Source: an uncultured Fodinibius sp.
GTDB taxonomy: Bacteria > Bacteroidota > Rhodothermia > Balneolales > Balneolaceae
Direction: 5' to 3'
Length of the DNA: 64,000 bases
Assembly: GCA_913056235.1 (NCBI GenBank)
Contig: CAJXMW010000001.1
Coordinates: 186,001-250,000 of the forward strand
In this document: piece after piece, positions 52,803-61,869 of the stretch
Numbering within the stretch: the first letter of the stretch is position 1
Layout of the letters: every line of letters starts with the position of its first letter
Translations under genes and position numbers: made by a program
The notes under the pieces: generated by a model
The model's database searches: none
What the model was told of the DNA's origin: nothing
The model's input: the letters and a program-made list of their open reading frames with translations, nothing else

Positions 52803-53573
52803 ATGGGACGATTAGAAAATAAATCTATTATTGTAACCGGCGGTGCCTCTGGTATTGGAAAGGAAACCTGCCTGAAATTAGCCGAAGAAGGAGCTACGGT
52901 CGCGATCACCGACGTACAGAAATCAGAAGGAGAAAAGCTTGCAAAAAATATTAAAAGCAAAGACGGTAAAGCCCGCTACTGGAATCTCGATGTCACCGAT
53001 GAGGATCAAATAAAAAAGGTCTTCTCTGAAATTAATGACTGGGCTGGTGCTATAGATGGAATAGTGAACAACGCCGGTATTTCGGGTACCAATAAGCCTA
53101 CCGACGAAATTACCAAAGAAGAATGGGATAAGGTAATGGACGTTAATGTTGATGGTGTATTCTTATGCACCAAGCATGTTATCCCGTACATGAGAGAGGC
53201 CGGCGGAGGTAGTATCATAAATCTCTCCTCGATATATGGAATTATCGGGAACAAAGATCTGCCCGCGTATCATGCATCAAAAGGGGCCGTTCGGGTTATG
53301 ACAAAAAATGACGCCCTTATCTATGCCGAGGATAATATCAGGGTCAATTCAGTTCATCCCGGCTTTATCTGGACCCCTCTTGTTGAGGAGCTTGCGGAGC
53401 GTTCGGATGAAAGCGTAGAAGAGTTTCGGGCTCAACTCGATACCCTACACCCAATCGGACATGTTGGAGAACCCCGAGACATAGCAAACGGCATTGCCTT
53501 TCTTGCCAGCGATGAAGCCAAATTTATGACAGGAAGCGAACTCGTCATTGATGGAGGCTATACCGCTCAATAA
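52803..53573 (+). CDS. Short-chain dehydrogenase/reductase
   Basis: 256 residues from ATG 52803, preceded by AAGAGGAG. Classical SDR motifs: VTGGASGIGKETCLKLA (cofactor), NNAGISG, catalytic Ser in SIINLSSIYGIIG, and Tyr-x-x-x-Lys in YHASKGAV. The end MTGSELVIDGGYTAQ is typical of cyclopentanol/glucose-1-dehydrogenase-like members. NAD is suggested by Asp in the second beta-strand end (ITDVQ). Substrate unknown. A strong terminator follows. Confidence 0.92.
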   Translation: MGRLENKSIIVTGGASGIGKETCLKLAEEGATVAITDVQKSEGEKLAKNIKSKDGKARYWNLDVTDEDQIKKVFSEINDWAGAIDGIVNNAGISGTNKPTDEITKEEWDKVMDVNVDGVFLCTKHVIPYMREAGGGSIINLSSIYGIIGNKDLPAYHASKGAVRVMTKNDALIYAEDNIRVNSVHPGFIWTPLVEELAERSDESVEEFRAQLDTLHPIGHVGEPRDIANGIAFLASDEAKFMTGSELVIDGGYTAQ

Positions 53574-53596
53574 ACAGAACGTTCAATTCTAAATTG

Positions 53597-53626
53597 AAAA
53601 GCCGCCTGTTCAAGGCGGCTTTTTTA
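53597..53626 (+). terminator. Intrinsic terminator of the dehydrogenase gene
   Basis: AAAAGCCGCC, TGTTCAA loop, GGCGGCTTTTTT; about 25 bp after the stop. Textbook and nearly symmetric. Confidence 0.9.
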
Positions 53627-54239
53627 TTGGGGCTGTTTTAATCCCCTCGTGATATTCTTGCTCATCGTTATCGATATCACAGTGTTAAATAGTTGATTCG
53701 TCAGTTAGATTAAAACATCACAGTACACCGATGAATCCATCCGAAAAACCAATTCTTCTTGAGAAATAGCACTTTGAACCCCCTATTCGATCATTTTTAT
53801 GAGGAGCTTTTGTAGTACTCTCTCATAGAACCGAACGGAGTTTTTATCCAACATTCAAAGATTACAGTGAGGCAGGCAAAGATCCCAACCAACAACCTGC
53901 TTTGGGGAGAGGAACCCCTCGAGCAATATATACTTTCCTGTTATTAGCCGGTTGTTTCTACTATTGGAGCAGGCAGACATTCTCCATTTTCTACAGCTCC
54001 CGGAATGATCTTCTCATATCCTTTGGATTTTTGCCGTTCTGCTAGGCATTATTATTGGGATTAATAGTCAAGAACCAACTACTGAACAACGTTTTGTTAT
54101 CGATCCACATTTTACTTGCGTGCTGCATCATTGTGGGGATAGCAGGCTGACCGGCTATCCTTCGTTGAATGGGATTTTCTCGAAACATAACAAAATCAAG
54201 TTGGCAGCCGGGATTCTCTTTTCCTCCTGACTAAACACC
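53627..54239. pseudogene. Decayed region, probable remnant of a small membrane-protein gene
   Basis: 613 bp without an intact gene. From about 53802 one plus frame is open without a start codon and reads KDYSEAGKDPNQQPALGRGT, then a hydrophobic segment (AIYTFLLLAGCFYYWS). Two further hydrophobic stretches, VLLGIIIGINS and LLSIHILLACCIIVGIAG, lie in other frames just downstream. The pattern suggests a membrane protein of a few helices broken by several frameshifts. No family is assignable. Confidence 0.4.
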
Positions 54240-54515
54240 TCATACGGTTACCGACTCAAGGCGACGCCGAGAACGAACTGCGGGAGCCTTTTTATCGCGC
54301 TTGTGATACTGATCAATGGCTATAAATGCCTTTACCATAGCATCTTCCACAAACAGTCCATGGGCGAAAATTTTAGTTTTGCCATTGCTAAAAATCACAT
54401 GTGTCATCCTGGAGGTACTATGGTGGGCTGCATGGCACTTATAGAAACCTTTATAGCGATCCGTTCGGTAATATTCTCTGAAATTTCTGTCGCTATTTTC
54501 TGGTTGAGTTGTCAT
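54240..54515 (-). CDS. Small hypothetical protein
   Basis: 91 residues, hydrophilic, no membrane segment. Contents include YYRTDRYKGFYKCHAAHHST with several His and Tyr, VEDAMVKAFIAIDQYHKRD, and a basic tail (VRSRRRLESVTV). No recognised family. The Arg-rich tail might bind nucleic acid. The start lacks a good Shine-Dalgarno. It lies in a decayed neighbourhood, so it could be the intact survivor of a small island; kept as a plausible gene only. Confidence 0.5.
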   Translation of the reverse strand: MTTQPENSDRNFREYYRTDRYKGFYKCHAAHHSTSRMTHVIFSNGKTKIFAHGLFVEDAMVKAFIAIDQYHKRDKKAPAVRSRRRLESVTV

Positions 54516-54979
54516 AACTGTAATAATATTTATTTGCGGTAATCCAAACCGTTAGGGGTTTAATTACTCAGGGGCCTAACCTTTCTAAAACTGGAGACGC
54601 GAGCAATAAATAACCTGCGCTTTATTTGTTAACTACGATTAAGCTACAACTCTTCATTAAAATTTCCTAATAAATATTAACAAATAGTAATATTCAGCAC
54701 TAAGTATTGGGAGGCAAGCCGTTACAGCTACCATTATTTATGATATATTGCTTGAAAAATATGGAAATGGAAGGCGGCTCAATCGGTGTGAGAGACGTTC
54801 AACGTAAATTACTTTTCCTGCTACTAAGAAGAGGCTCGTCTAGGTCGGGAGTACTTTAGTCCCGTGGAAATCCTACTCTAGACAACAACTGTATTACCCC
54901 AAGCTTCAAGAGATATAGCCGGAGTCTAACGCCAGCTACCAGACCGAAAGCTCTTACCGTTGATTTTCAGTTACAAAAC
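54516..54979. other. Gene-poor AT-rich stretch
   Basis: About 460 bp between the small hypothetical gene and the broken small gene. No frame with coding character, no strong hairpin and no known RNA element is seen. The stretch is a candidate for undetected decay. Confidence 0.4.
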
Positions 54980-54993
54980 AAGGAGGCAATTAT

Positions 54994-55238
54994 ATCTTAA
55001 GTTATAAAAGAGAAAGAAAAAAGAATCCGATTCCTGATGAAGGGATTTATAAGACAGTGGCTATATCAGATAGCAAACAATTAGAGAACTTTGAAGATCA
55101 TACTGATGATGTAACCGGCCTTGGCGACAAGCTAAAGCTCTGGGATTACAAAGTAGAGCTAGATATCCATAAGACCCTGAGTATGTTAACGAGAGTATTA
55201 ATCAGCTGGATTTTGAACTAAATGTGCAGTATATCTAA
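54994..55238 (+). pseudogene. Broken small gene: good ribosome-binding site, ATC for ATG, frameshift
   Basis: AAGGAGG at 54980-54986 is followed, seven bases on, by ATC where ATG would be expected. The frame then reads well as protein (NPIPDEGIYKTVAISDSKQL, FEDHTDDVTGLGDKLKLWDY, KVELDIHKTLSM) but stops at 55219. One frame away the sequence continues sensibly to 55238 (VNESINQLDFELNVQYI). One start mutation and one lost base near 55185 explain both. The ancestral protein was about 81 residues, soluble and acidic, with no recognised family. Confidence 0.55.
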
Positions 55239-55331
55239 TCTATGTTCTGCAAATGTCCTACCTTCAAAATGTAGTTAATTGCTTACCTGTTACTAGGCAA
55301 TACCTTACCGCTAATACTGTAATTTTAAAAG

Positions 55332-55404
55332 TGCCCCCACCAGGAGTCGAACCCGGATTTAAGGTTTAGGAAACCTCCGTTCTGTCCACTTGAACTATGG
55401 GGGC
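55332..55404 (-). tRNA. tRNA-Arg (anticodon CCT)
   Basis: 73 nt on the minus strand fold as a complete cloverleaf: acceptor GCCCCCA/TGGGGGC, D-stem GTTC/GAAC, anticodon arm GAGGT-TTCCTAA-ACCTT with anticodon CCT, and T-arm CCGGG-TTCGACT-CCTGG. The discriminator is A; CCA is not encoded. It reads AGG codons. Confidence 0.95.
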
Positions 55405-55473
55405 ATTAACGGCAGCAATCGTTAACAACGATAAGCAGTACACCAACAGACATTCAAGTTATTTTTCTTTCAC

Positions 55474-55568
55474 GTTACAGGATACAAGATCCAACTGGCA
55501 GGATGTAGGATGCAAAAGACAGCTTCGCTCATCCCAGAACCTGTATCCAGCATCTTGCATCCTGTAAC
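55474..55568. repeat. Inverted repeat of GGATACA/GGATGCA units
   Basis: The ends are GTTACAGGATACAAGATCC and, inverted, GTTACAGGATGCAAGATGC (16 of 19 identical). Internal GGATGTAGGATGC units repeat the same theme. It lies between the tRNA and the DUF5686-type gene and overlaps the upstream, probably non-coding extension of that reading frame. It belongs to the style of intergenic palindromes seen elsewhere in the window. Confidence 0.55.
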
Positions 55569-55632
55569 AAAATTAGGTAATAATAGTACAAGAACTTGTG
55601 CTCCAAAACCTAAACTATTTCCATCAAAGCTG

Positions 55633-58014
55633 GTGAACTTGAAAACTACTTCTTTACTTTTTGCAATAGTGCTGTTGAGCTCTTCCGCATGGGCCCAAAA
55701 AACCATCCGCGGCACCATCACCGACGCGAAAACCGGCGAAACACTCGTGGCCACCAACATCCTCATCGAAGGCACCTACCGCGGTACCATCACCAATGAA
55801 AACGGTGCCTACTCTCTCAGCATCCCCGACTCGCTGCTGCCGGCCACACTGCTGGTGCGCTATATCGGTTACCAAAGCCAGCACCGGCAGATTACCAAAA
55901 AAACCGCCACGGAGCAAAACTTTGCCCTGCAGCCCTCAGTCACCGAGATGGAAGAGATCGTCGTCACCGACGAGGATCCCAGCGTAAAAATCATGCGCCA
56001 AGTCATCGAACGCAAGCAGCAATGGCGCAAAAAACTCAACACCTACCAGGCCGACGCCTACACGCGCCAGAGCCTGGCCAACGACACCGCCATCGTTTCC
56101 ATCACCGAATCGGCCTCAAAGGTTTTCTGGGATAAAAAGCAGGGCCACCGCGAAGTACAAAAATCCAAACGACAGACCGCCAACATCGAAGCCGCCAACA
56201 ACTTTGCGGGCGTCAGCTACCTGCCAAACTTTTACGATGACAATATCGAAATCGCCGGATTCAAGGTCGTCGGCGTCACCCATCCCAAGGCACTGGACTA
56301 CTACAACTTTAAACTGGTCAACCAGACTTCACTCGACGGCCAAACCGTATTCGAAATACAGGTAACCCCCGACCGCAAGCTACAGCCACTGTTCAAAGGC
56401 ACCGTCCACGTGCTCGACCAGGCCTACGCCATGCTGCGTGTCAACCTCAAACCCAATGACGTCATCAACTTTCCGCGGCCCGTCAAATCCTTCGAACTCT
56501 CCTACAAACAACAGTTCAATAACTACGGACAGGACTTCTGGCTGCCGGTGGATATACGAATCACCGGCGACGTCAAAATATCGATGGTCGGCCTCAACTT
56601 CCCGATGATCAAATTCAAGCAGCTCTCCCGCATCACCGACTACCAGGTTAACGCCCCGCTGCCCGACTCACTCTACCAACAAGACGATGTTTTCAGCGTT
56701 GACAGCACCACCATCGGCACCGATTCCCTCATCACGCAGCAACTCGATGCCGTCCCCCTCTCCAACGAAGAAGAGCTGGCCTACACCACACTCGACAGCA
56801 GCATGACCCTCGAGAAGGCCTTCAAGCCTAGCGGCTTTCTGGCTGGTTTTATGGATGATGACGGAGAAGATAACGCTGGCGGTGACCTATTTAATTTTAT
56901 GGAACAGGTGCCGGGTAATATCAGCCCCGATCTCCGATACAATCGTGTAGACGAAGGGTACTTTGGATTACGATATTCCATAGATGCCACTGACTGGCTC
57001 GAGCTGCGCGGAAAGGGCGGATACAGCATGTACAAATCGTGGGACTACGGCGGCGGGCTTTCACTGCGATGGCTTAACGTAAAAGGTCTGCAATCAACCC
57101 TCGGCTGGGACTTTGCTGCCCAAACCGTCACACGCATGAATTCTCCCATCTACAAACCGTACTATACCATGATCCCGAACCTGCTTGGCAACGCCGGCTA
57201 CTTCGACTACTACCGCTCCGAAGGCTATCGTGCTTTCTCCAATTGGGAATTCCCGTCAGACCTTTCCCTCGAATTCGGATTCAGCAGCAAAGATCATATA
57301 ACGCTAAGAACTCATACCGCTTACGATATAGTGGGCAAAGAAAATTTTCGCCTCAATCCCCCCATTGAAGAAGGCCACCTGCAGGCTATCGACTTGCACA
57401 TAGGTTATAACCTTGACGAGGGATACAACTTCGGCCTTACGGGACAGAAGTTTATTCGCTTGGGCATTGAGCACTCCTCGGATGAACTCGGAAGTGACTT
57501 TGACTATACCAAATACACCGGGCATCTTTCCTGGACCTTTCCCACTTTTTACCAGCGCCGCCTGCTGGCCAACTCACTGGATATTAACCTTCGGGGCGGC
57601 ACCTACAGCGGCGATCTCCCCTTCCAGAAATGGGGCCTTGTAGATGCAGCTATCGGCCAATCAGCACCCTACGGTGTCATGAAAGCAGCTCGAAACCGCC
57701 CATACGAAGGGGAACAATACCTTGGCGTAACCATGGAACACAACTTCCGGACTATTCCCTTTGAAGCCCTTGGACTCACGTCCCTTGTCGAGCGTAATAT
57801 AGGACTGATCATTTTTGGCGGGGCTGCTAAAACCTGGGCTCCTGAAAGCGAAGAACTGCATTATCGATTTTACCGGCCAAATGAAACGAACGGCATACAC
57901 TGGGAGGCCGGTGCCTCAATCAATGGCATCCTGGGACTGTTTCGCCTTGACTTTGCTGCTCGCCTCGACGAGCCGGCCCTGCTCGTAAATCTGAGTGTCG
58001 CCCGCCTATTTTAA
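55633..58014 (+). CDS. Surface protein with carboxypeptidase-like and DUF5686-like regions
   Basis: About 793 residues from GTG 55633 (MNLKTTSLLFAIVLLSSSAWA as signal peptide; the frame is open to 55510 but that part is repeat DNA). Residues about 22-110 are a carboxypeptidase-regulatory-like beta-sandwich (KTIRGTITDAKTGETLVATN ... VRYIGYQS). The remainder matches the DUF5686 pattern: VKIMRQVIERKQQWRKKL, TYQADAYTRQ, and a C-terminal beta-barrel ending NLSVARLF. Such proteins sit in the outer membrane and are of unknown function, often near TonB systems. It is monocistronic. Confidence 0.85.
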   Translation: MNLKTTSLLFAIVLLSSSAWAQKTIRGTITDAKTGETLVATNILIEGTYRGTITNENGAYSLSIPDSLLPATLLVRYIGYQSQHRQITKKTATEQNFALQPSVTEMEEIVVTDEDPSVKIMRQVIERKQQWRKKLNTYQADAYTRQSLANDTAIVSITESASKVFWDKKQGHREVQKSKRQTANIEAANNFAGVSYLPNFYDDNIEIAGFKVVGVTHPKALDYYNFKLVNQTSLDGQTVFEIQVTPDRKLQPLFKGTVHVLDQAYAMLRVNLKPNDVINFPRPVKSFELSYKQQFNNYGQDFWLPVDIRITGDVKISMVGLNFPMIKFKQLSRITDYQVNAPLPDSLYQQDDVFSVDSTTIGTDSLITQQLDAVPLSNEEELAYTTLDSSMTLEKAFKPSGFLAGFMDDDGEDNAGGDLFNFMEQVPGNISPDLRYNRVDEGYFGLRYSIDATDWLELRGKGGYSMYKSWDYGGGLSLRWLNVKGLQSTLGWDFAAQTVTRMNSPIYKPYYTMIPNLLGNAGYFDYYRSEGYRAFSNWEFPSDLSLEFGFSSKDHITLRTHTAYDIVGKENFRLNPPIEEGHLQAIDLHIGYNLDEGYNFGLTGQKFIRLGIEHSSDELGSDFDYTKYTGHLSWTFPTFYQRRLLANSLDINLRGGTYSGDLPFQKWGLVDAAIGQSAPYGVMKAARNRPYEGEQYLGVTMEHNFRTIPFEALGLTSLVERNIGLIIFGGAAKTWAPESEELHYRFYRPNETNGIHWEAGASINGILGLFRLDFAARLDEPALLVNLSVARLF

Positions 58015-58117
58015 GTACCACATCTATCGTTTCACATCTGCCGTTTGGCCATTCCAACTTTAGTCATTTTTTCATATACTTAGACTCATTTTAAATAAGC
58101 AACAAACAGATTTATCT

Positions 58118-58657
58118 ATGTTCGATCTTGGATCCGGCTTTCAACGCATCGCTACTATTTTGAGTATCTTTCTATGTTCCTTGGTACTGGTTTATTGCTC
58201 AACAGAACAATCCGACCCCCAAAAAACAAATGGCCAGGCTAAGGGAGTCCAAAAAGCCAAACAGGACGTTCCGGAATTGGCCGATGCCATGGGTCAGCTT
58301 CAAAACTATCTGCACAAATATTCCCTCGCTGTTGATGCCAAAAATCACGAACTGGCCACGTTCTATTTCCATGAGGTACGCGCTTCAGCAGATGGAATCA
58401 AGCAAAATATTCCGGGATATGAGGGGTATGACATCGCTCGGTTTATGAAGAACTTTCTGGATCCTACACTTGAACCGGTGGAAACGGCCTTGGCAAATAG
58501 AAACTGGGAGAAGGTTCGCGAAAACACCATTACCATGGTTAACGCCTGCAACTCTTGCCACAATGCAACCAGCCATGGATTTATAGAGATTACCCCTGGC
58601 TTTGATAATAATCCATACAACCAAGATTTCTCGGCTCCAAGTTCAGCCAGCAATTAA
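58118..58657 (+). CDS. Single-heme c-type cytochrome lipoprotein
   Basis: 179 residues. A hydrophobic stretch ends in LVYCSTEQ, a lipobox-like site, so membrane anchoring on the periplasmic side is expected. A four-helix-like region follows, and the heme motif CNSCH lies near the C-terminus (Cys144, Cys147, His148). The C-terminal heme position resembles class II cytochromes (cytochrome c' type), which bind NO, but the sequence is not otherwise diagnostic. No oxidase gene is adjacent. Confidence 0.8.
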   Translation: MFDLGSGFQRIATILSIFLCSLVLVYCSTEQSDPQKTNGQAKGVQKAKQDVPELADAMGQLQNYLHKYSLAVDAKNHELATFYFHEVRASADGIKQNIPGYEGYDIARFMKNFLDPTLEPVETALANRNWEKVRENTITMVNACNSCHNATSHGFIEITPGFDNNPYNQDFSAPSSASN

Positions 58658-58702
58658 AGGAAAGCGCAAAAATAGAGGGGCCCTAACGCTAACAGATCCG
58701 AT

Positions 58703-58731
58703 TCTAGTGCAAGTTTGTAACTTGTGCTAGA
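58703..58731. repeat. REP-like palindrome
   Basis: TCTAGTGCAAGTT-TGT-AACTTGTGCTAGA forms a 13-bp stem (two G-U pairs) with a three-base loop. The AAGTTTGTAACTTG core is typical of short extragenic palindromes in these phyla. It follows the cytochrome gene by 45 bp without a T-run. Confidence 0.6.
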
Positions 58732-58881
58732 TCGATTTCTGCTCAGTTAATTCTGATTGACCTTTCAATACTTGGCTCCTGTCACAAATCACAGTCTTGC
58801 GACTGTTTGATTACTCGTGGATATATTGCTCGTTTCATTATCTGATTCCAAGCCCAGAACTCGGCTAAAACACTCAAAATA

Positions 58882-58956
58882 TGTCAGCGTGAGCAACAGC
58901 TTTGCGATCTTGACAGCGTTTGAGCTATGCTCCATCCGCAAAACGGATGCTGTCAG
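58882..58956. repeat. Intergenic dispersed repeat, copy 2
   Basis: Starts TGTCAGCGTGAG and ends GGATGCTGTCAG, sharing all main blocks with the copy at 3426-3518 but about 18 bp shorter. ATCCG-CAAAA-CGGAT forms an internal hairpin. The last bases supply the stop codon of the leftward glsB-like gene. The preceding 150 bp hold nothing else recognisable. Confidence 0.55.
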
Positions 58957-59237
58957 GATTTCCCTCGAAACGGATTTTGGCCCCGGGTAACCACGCCTAT
59001 AGCCACAGCAAAAAGCGCCGAGCCCAAAATCGACCAGATAATTGGGAACGTTTCACCATTAATTTCAACAGGAAGGATAAAGGTAAGTCCCATTTTCGCA
59101 GCCAGCCATTTGCCAATAAGGGCGCCGATGAATCCCACAACAGTAGAAATGAGACATCCTCCAAGCGAATAGCCGGCAATGCTCTGCCCGATGGCTCCGC
59201 ATATCGCGGCGATTATCAAGAGAAGCAAAAATTCCAT
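58953..59237 (-). CDS. GlsB/YeaQ/YmgE stress-response membrane protein
   Basis: 94 residues with three hydrophobic helices rich in Gly: IIAAICGAIGQSIAG, STVVGFIGALIGKWLA, ILGSALFAVAIGV. This is the transglycosylase-associated-protein family, induced under general stress. Length is slightly above the usual 80-90. It lies 14 bp downstream of the ABC transporter ATPase gene and may be its last operon gene. Its stop is formed by the end of an intergenic repeat. Confidence 0.87.
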   Translation of the reverse strand: MEFLLLLIIAAICGAIGQSIAGYSLGGCLISTVVGFIGALIGKWLAAKMGLTFILPVEINGETFPIIWSILGSALFAVAIGVVTRGQNPFRGKS

Positions 59238-59251
59238 ATTACGTTGATAAA

Positions 59252-60298
59252 TTAGTCTTCATCTTCAAGAATAACCGCTGATTCCAACGGCTTGATAACA
59301 ACAGCATCATTAGGCTCAAAAAGCACGCGATTGTCCGTATGCACCAAGTATTTCTCACCGCTCAATTTCACATGATACGTAATATCGTGACCTTTGAATT
59401 CGCGTCCAAGTACAGTGCCCACCTCTTCGGGTTTTTGATTGGTCGGCTTCTCCAATGTCAGGTGCTCCGGGCGAATAGAACAGAGCACATGCCCCTTTGC
59501 ATCAGCATTGAGGCGAAGAGCTCCCAAGTTAGTGTTTACTTCTGAACTGCCGTTGGCATCCGCATGAAAAATGTTGGTACGCCCCAAGAACTGCGCCACA
59601 AACTTTGTCTTGGGATTGTAGTACACTTCTTCCGGCGTTCCCACTTGTTCAATGTGTCCGTCATTCATCACGGCAATACGATCAGCAAACGAAAGCGCTT
59701 CTTCTTGGTCGTGTGTAACGAGCAACGCACTCATACCGGCCTTCTTAAGGATATCACGCACCTCTTTGCGCATGGAGTCGCGCAGCATCGCATCCAGGTT
59801 CGAAAAGGGTTCATCCAGCAGTACCAGTTTGGGCTTGGGGGCAATAGCACGCGCCAAGGCTACCCGCTGCTGCTGTCCCCCCGAAAGCTCACTCGGATTT
59901 CGGTCCTTGTAGTCGCCCATCCCCGTTCGGCACAGCACCTCCTCGGCATAAACATGGCGCTTGTGTTTGGGGATATCCGTGAGACCAAAAGCCACATTAT
60001 CAATTACAGACAAGTGTGGGAAAAGCGCATAATCCTGGAAAACAAAGCCGATACCACGATCCTGCGGCGCCACATGATGATCAGGCGACTCCAGCAGATG
60101 GCCATCTATTCTCACTTCGCCGTGGTCGGCACGCTCGAATCCAGAAATCAGTCGAAGGCAGGTCGTTTTGCCGCATCCACTGGGACCAAGAAGCGCAAAA
60201 ATCTCATGTTCTTTCACTTCAAAGTCCAGCGAATCCACCACCGGACCATTTTCATCAAATGATTTCGTTAGATTTCTTACCGTAAGTAAATCTTTCAT
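59252..60298 (-). CDS. fbpC: Ferric-ion-type ABC transporter ATP-binding protein (FbpC/AfuC)
   Basis: 348 residues from ATG 60298, overlapping the permease stop by four bases (ATGA). Walker A GPSGCGKTT, signature LSGGQQQRVALARA, Walker B KLVLLDEPFSNLD and switch VTHDQEEALSFADRI are complete; a C-terminal TOBE domain (about 240-345) is present. With the adjacent two-half permease it forms an importer of the Fe3+ or related (putrescine, thiamine) type. The ATPase alone cannot define the substrate. The substrate-binding protein gene is not in the window. Confidence 0.9.
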   Translation of the reverse strand: MKDLLTVRNLTKSFDENGPVVDSLDFEVKEHEIFALLGPSGCGKTTCLRLISGFERADHGEVRIDGHLLESPDHHVAPQDRGIGFVFQDYALFPHLSVIDNVAFGLTDIPKHKRHVYAEEVLCRTGMGDYKDRNPSELSGGQQQRVALARAIAPKPKLVLLDEPFSNLDAMLRDSMRKEVRDILKKAGMSALLVTHDQEEALSFADRIAVMNDGHIEQVGTPEEVYYNPKTKFVAQFLGRTNIFHADANGSSEVNTNLGALRLNADAKGHVLCSIRPEHLTLEKPTNQKPEEVGTVLGREFKGHDITYHVKLSGEKYLVHTDNRVLFEPNDAVVIKPLESAVILEDED

Positions 60299-61869
60299 GT
60301 TTTCTTCCACTCTTTTGAAAATAAAAAGCCTACAAACAGCGACGAAAATAGCAAAATTGTTAGTGCAAAAGGTGCTGCTTTGGCAAACATTGCTTCCCCG
60401 GTGTAGGACCACACATTCAGTGCCAGCGTATCAAACCCCAGGGGCGCTAATAAAAACGTGATTGAGAGTTCTTTCATTGCAGATAAAAAAACCAAGGAAG
60501 CTGACGCAATAATTCCCCCACGCAATAACGGCAAAGTAACCTTAAAAAATGATTTTATAGACGAATACCCCAACGACCGCGATGCTTCTTCGAGCTGAGG
60601 AGGGGCTTGGTAAAGGGCACTGCGTACCGGTCCAATTGCTTCGGCCAAAAAATGCAGAGAATAGGCAATGACCAATAACGTAAGCGACTGGTACAGCACA
60701 GTTGATACCTGCAGCGAGAAAAATACAAACGCCAGGGCAAAAGCCAGTGGAGGGGTCGCATATCCCAGATATGCCACCCGCTCGATGGGATTGCTAAGCT
60801 TTGTTTTATAGCGAACTCCAATATACGCCAGCGGCAGGGCCATCAGCGTGGTGACTACAGCCGCGGGGGCCGATGCTTTCACCGAATTCAGAAATGCATG
60901 CCACAGATCAAGTGACACCGAAGCAAATGACGTTTGATTAAGCCAAAACACAATAGACGACACCGGCAATACAATAGCTACTAAAAATACCACAGCTACA
61001 AAGGTATAGGCCGGAATAGCCCAGGGTCCCAAATCCAGATAGCTCTTTGCCTTTGAAATGCCCCGCCCGAGGCGATGGAAAATTGCTTTCTTCAGCAACT
61101 TGTATTCCAGCACCAAGGCAGCCGAGGTGAGTCCCAATAACATCAAAGCCAGCCAAGCTGCGTAAATTCGGTCATAAGCCGCAATGTACTGTAAATAGAG
61201 CGCGTAGCTGAAGGTCTCAAAACGCATCAGCGAAACCGTTCCAAAATCACCAATCACATGCAGGCTGATTAACAGCGATCCCGCCAAAAAAGCCGGCCGG
61301 AGCTGAGGCAATATCACCTTCAAAAAGGTGGACTTGGCATCGTGACCGAGCGACCGCGACACCTCTTCGATTGATTGATCCATCCCCAGCAGTGCCGTAC
61401 GAAGATTGAGATATAAATAGGGGAAGGTACAAATAGACAAGACCAACACCGATCCCGCAAAACCGCTAATGCGGGGAATATTCAATCCAAACCAAGCTTG
61501 AAACGTCCCGTTATATCCTCCCATCCCCATCAAGGCATAGGCCATTACATATCCCGGGATAGCAAGCGGCAAGACGCCCAACAGCGTAATAAATCGTCGA
61601 GCTTTTACCTTCACACGGACCGACAAATAAGCCAGCGGCAAAGCAAGGAGTGCATCTACAATTAAAACACTGACCGCCAATAGTAAGGTGTTACCCAGTA
61701 GGCGCAGGTTACGCATCCGGAACACCACATTGTTAAGCATTTCAGGAGAAGCCCCAAACGCTCTAATCAAAAGGTAAACCAAGGGTAGTAATACACCAGC
61801 TGCAATACATCCCGCAAAAAGCAGGAGATACCACGGCGGGGATTTCCTATGTCTTTGATTACCTAAAAT
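60295..61869 (-). CDS. fbpB: Ferric-ion-type ABC transporter permease (FbpB-like), non-canonical start
   Basis: About 524 residues, two fused halves each with six helices and the EAA loop (GMDQSIEEVSRSLGHDA; APPQLEEASRSLGYSS). The first helix is plainly encoded (WYLLLFAGCIAAGVLLPLVY) upstream of the nearest standard start, a TTG at 61782. No ATG, GTG or TTG lies between the in-frame stop and that helix. ATT 61869, preceded by AGAGAAG, is the best candidate start; such starts are rare. A lost start codon or an unseen change is the alternative. It imports iron or a similar cation with the ATPase downstream (four-base overlap). Confidence 0.82.
   Translation of the reverse strand: MLGNQRHRKSPPWYLLLFAGCIAAGVLLPLVYLLIRAFGASPEMLNNVVFRMRNLRLLGNTLLLAVSVLIVDALLALPLAYLSVRVKVKARRFITLLGVLPLAIPGYVMAYALMGMGGYNGTFQAWFGLNIPRISGFAGSVLVLSICTFPYLYLNLRTALLGMDQSIEEVSRSLGHDAKSTFLKVILPQLRPAFLAGSLLISLHVIGDFGTVSLMRFETFSYALYLQYIAAYDRIYAAWLALMLLGLTSAALVLEYKLLKKAIFHRLGRGISKAKSYLDLGPWAIPAYTFVAVVFLVAIVLPVSSIVFWLNQTSFASVSLDLWHAFLNSVKASAPAAVVTTLMALPLAYIGVRYKTKLSNPIERVAYLGYATPPLAFALAFVFFSLQVSTVLYQSLTLLVIAYSLHFLAEAIGPVRSALYQAPPQLEEASRSLGYSSIKSFFKVTLPLLRGGIIASASLVFLSAMKELSITFLLAPLGFDTLALNVWSYTGEAMFAKAAPFALTILLFSSLFVGFLFSKEWKKT

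Noticed and set aside
55510-55632. N-terminal extension of the DUF5686-type protein
   Set aside because: That part is encoded by repeat DNA, and a normal signal peptide begins at 55633.
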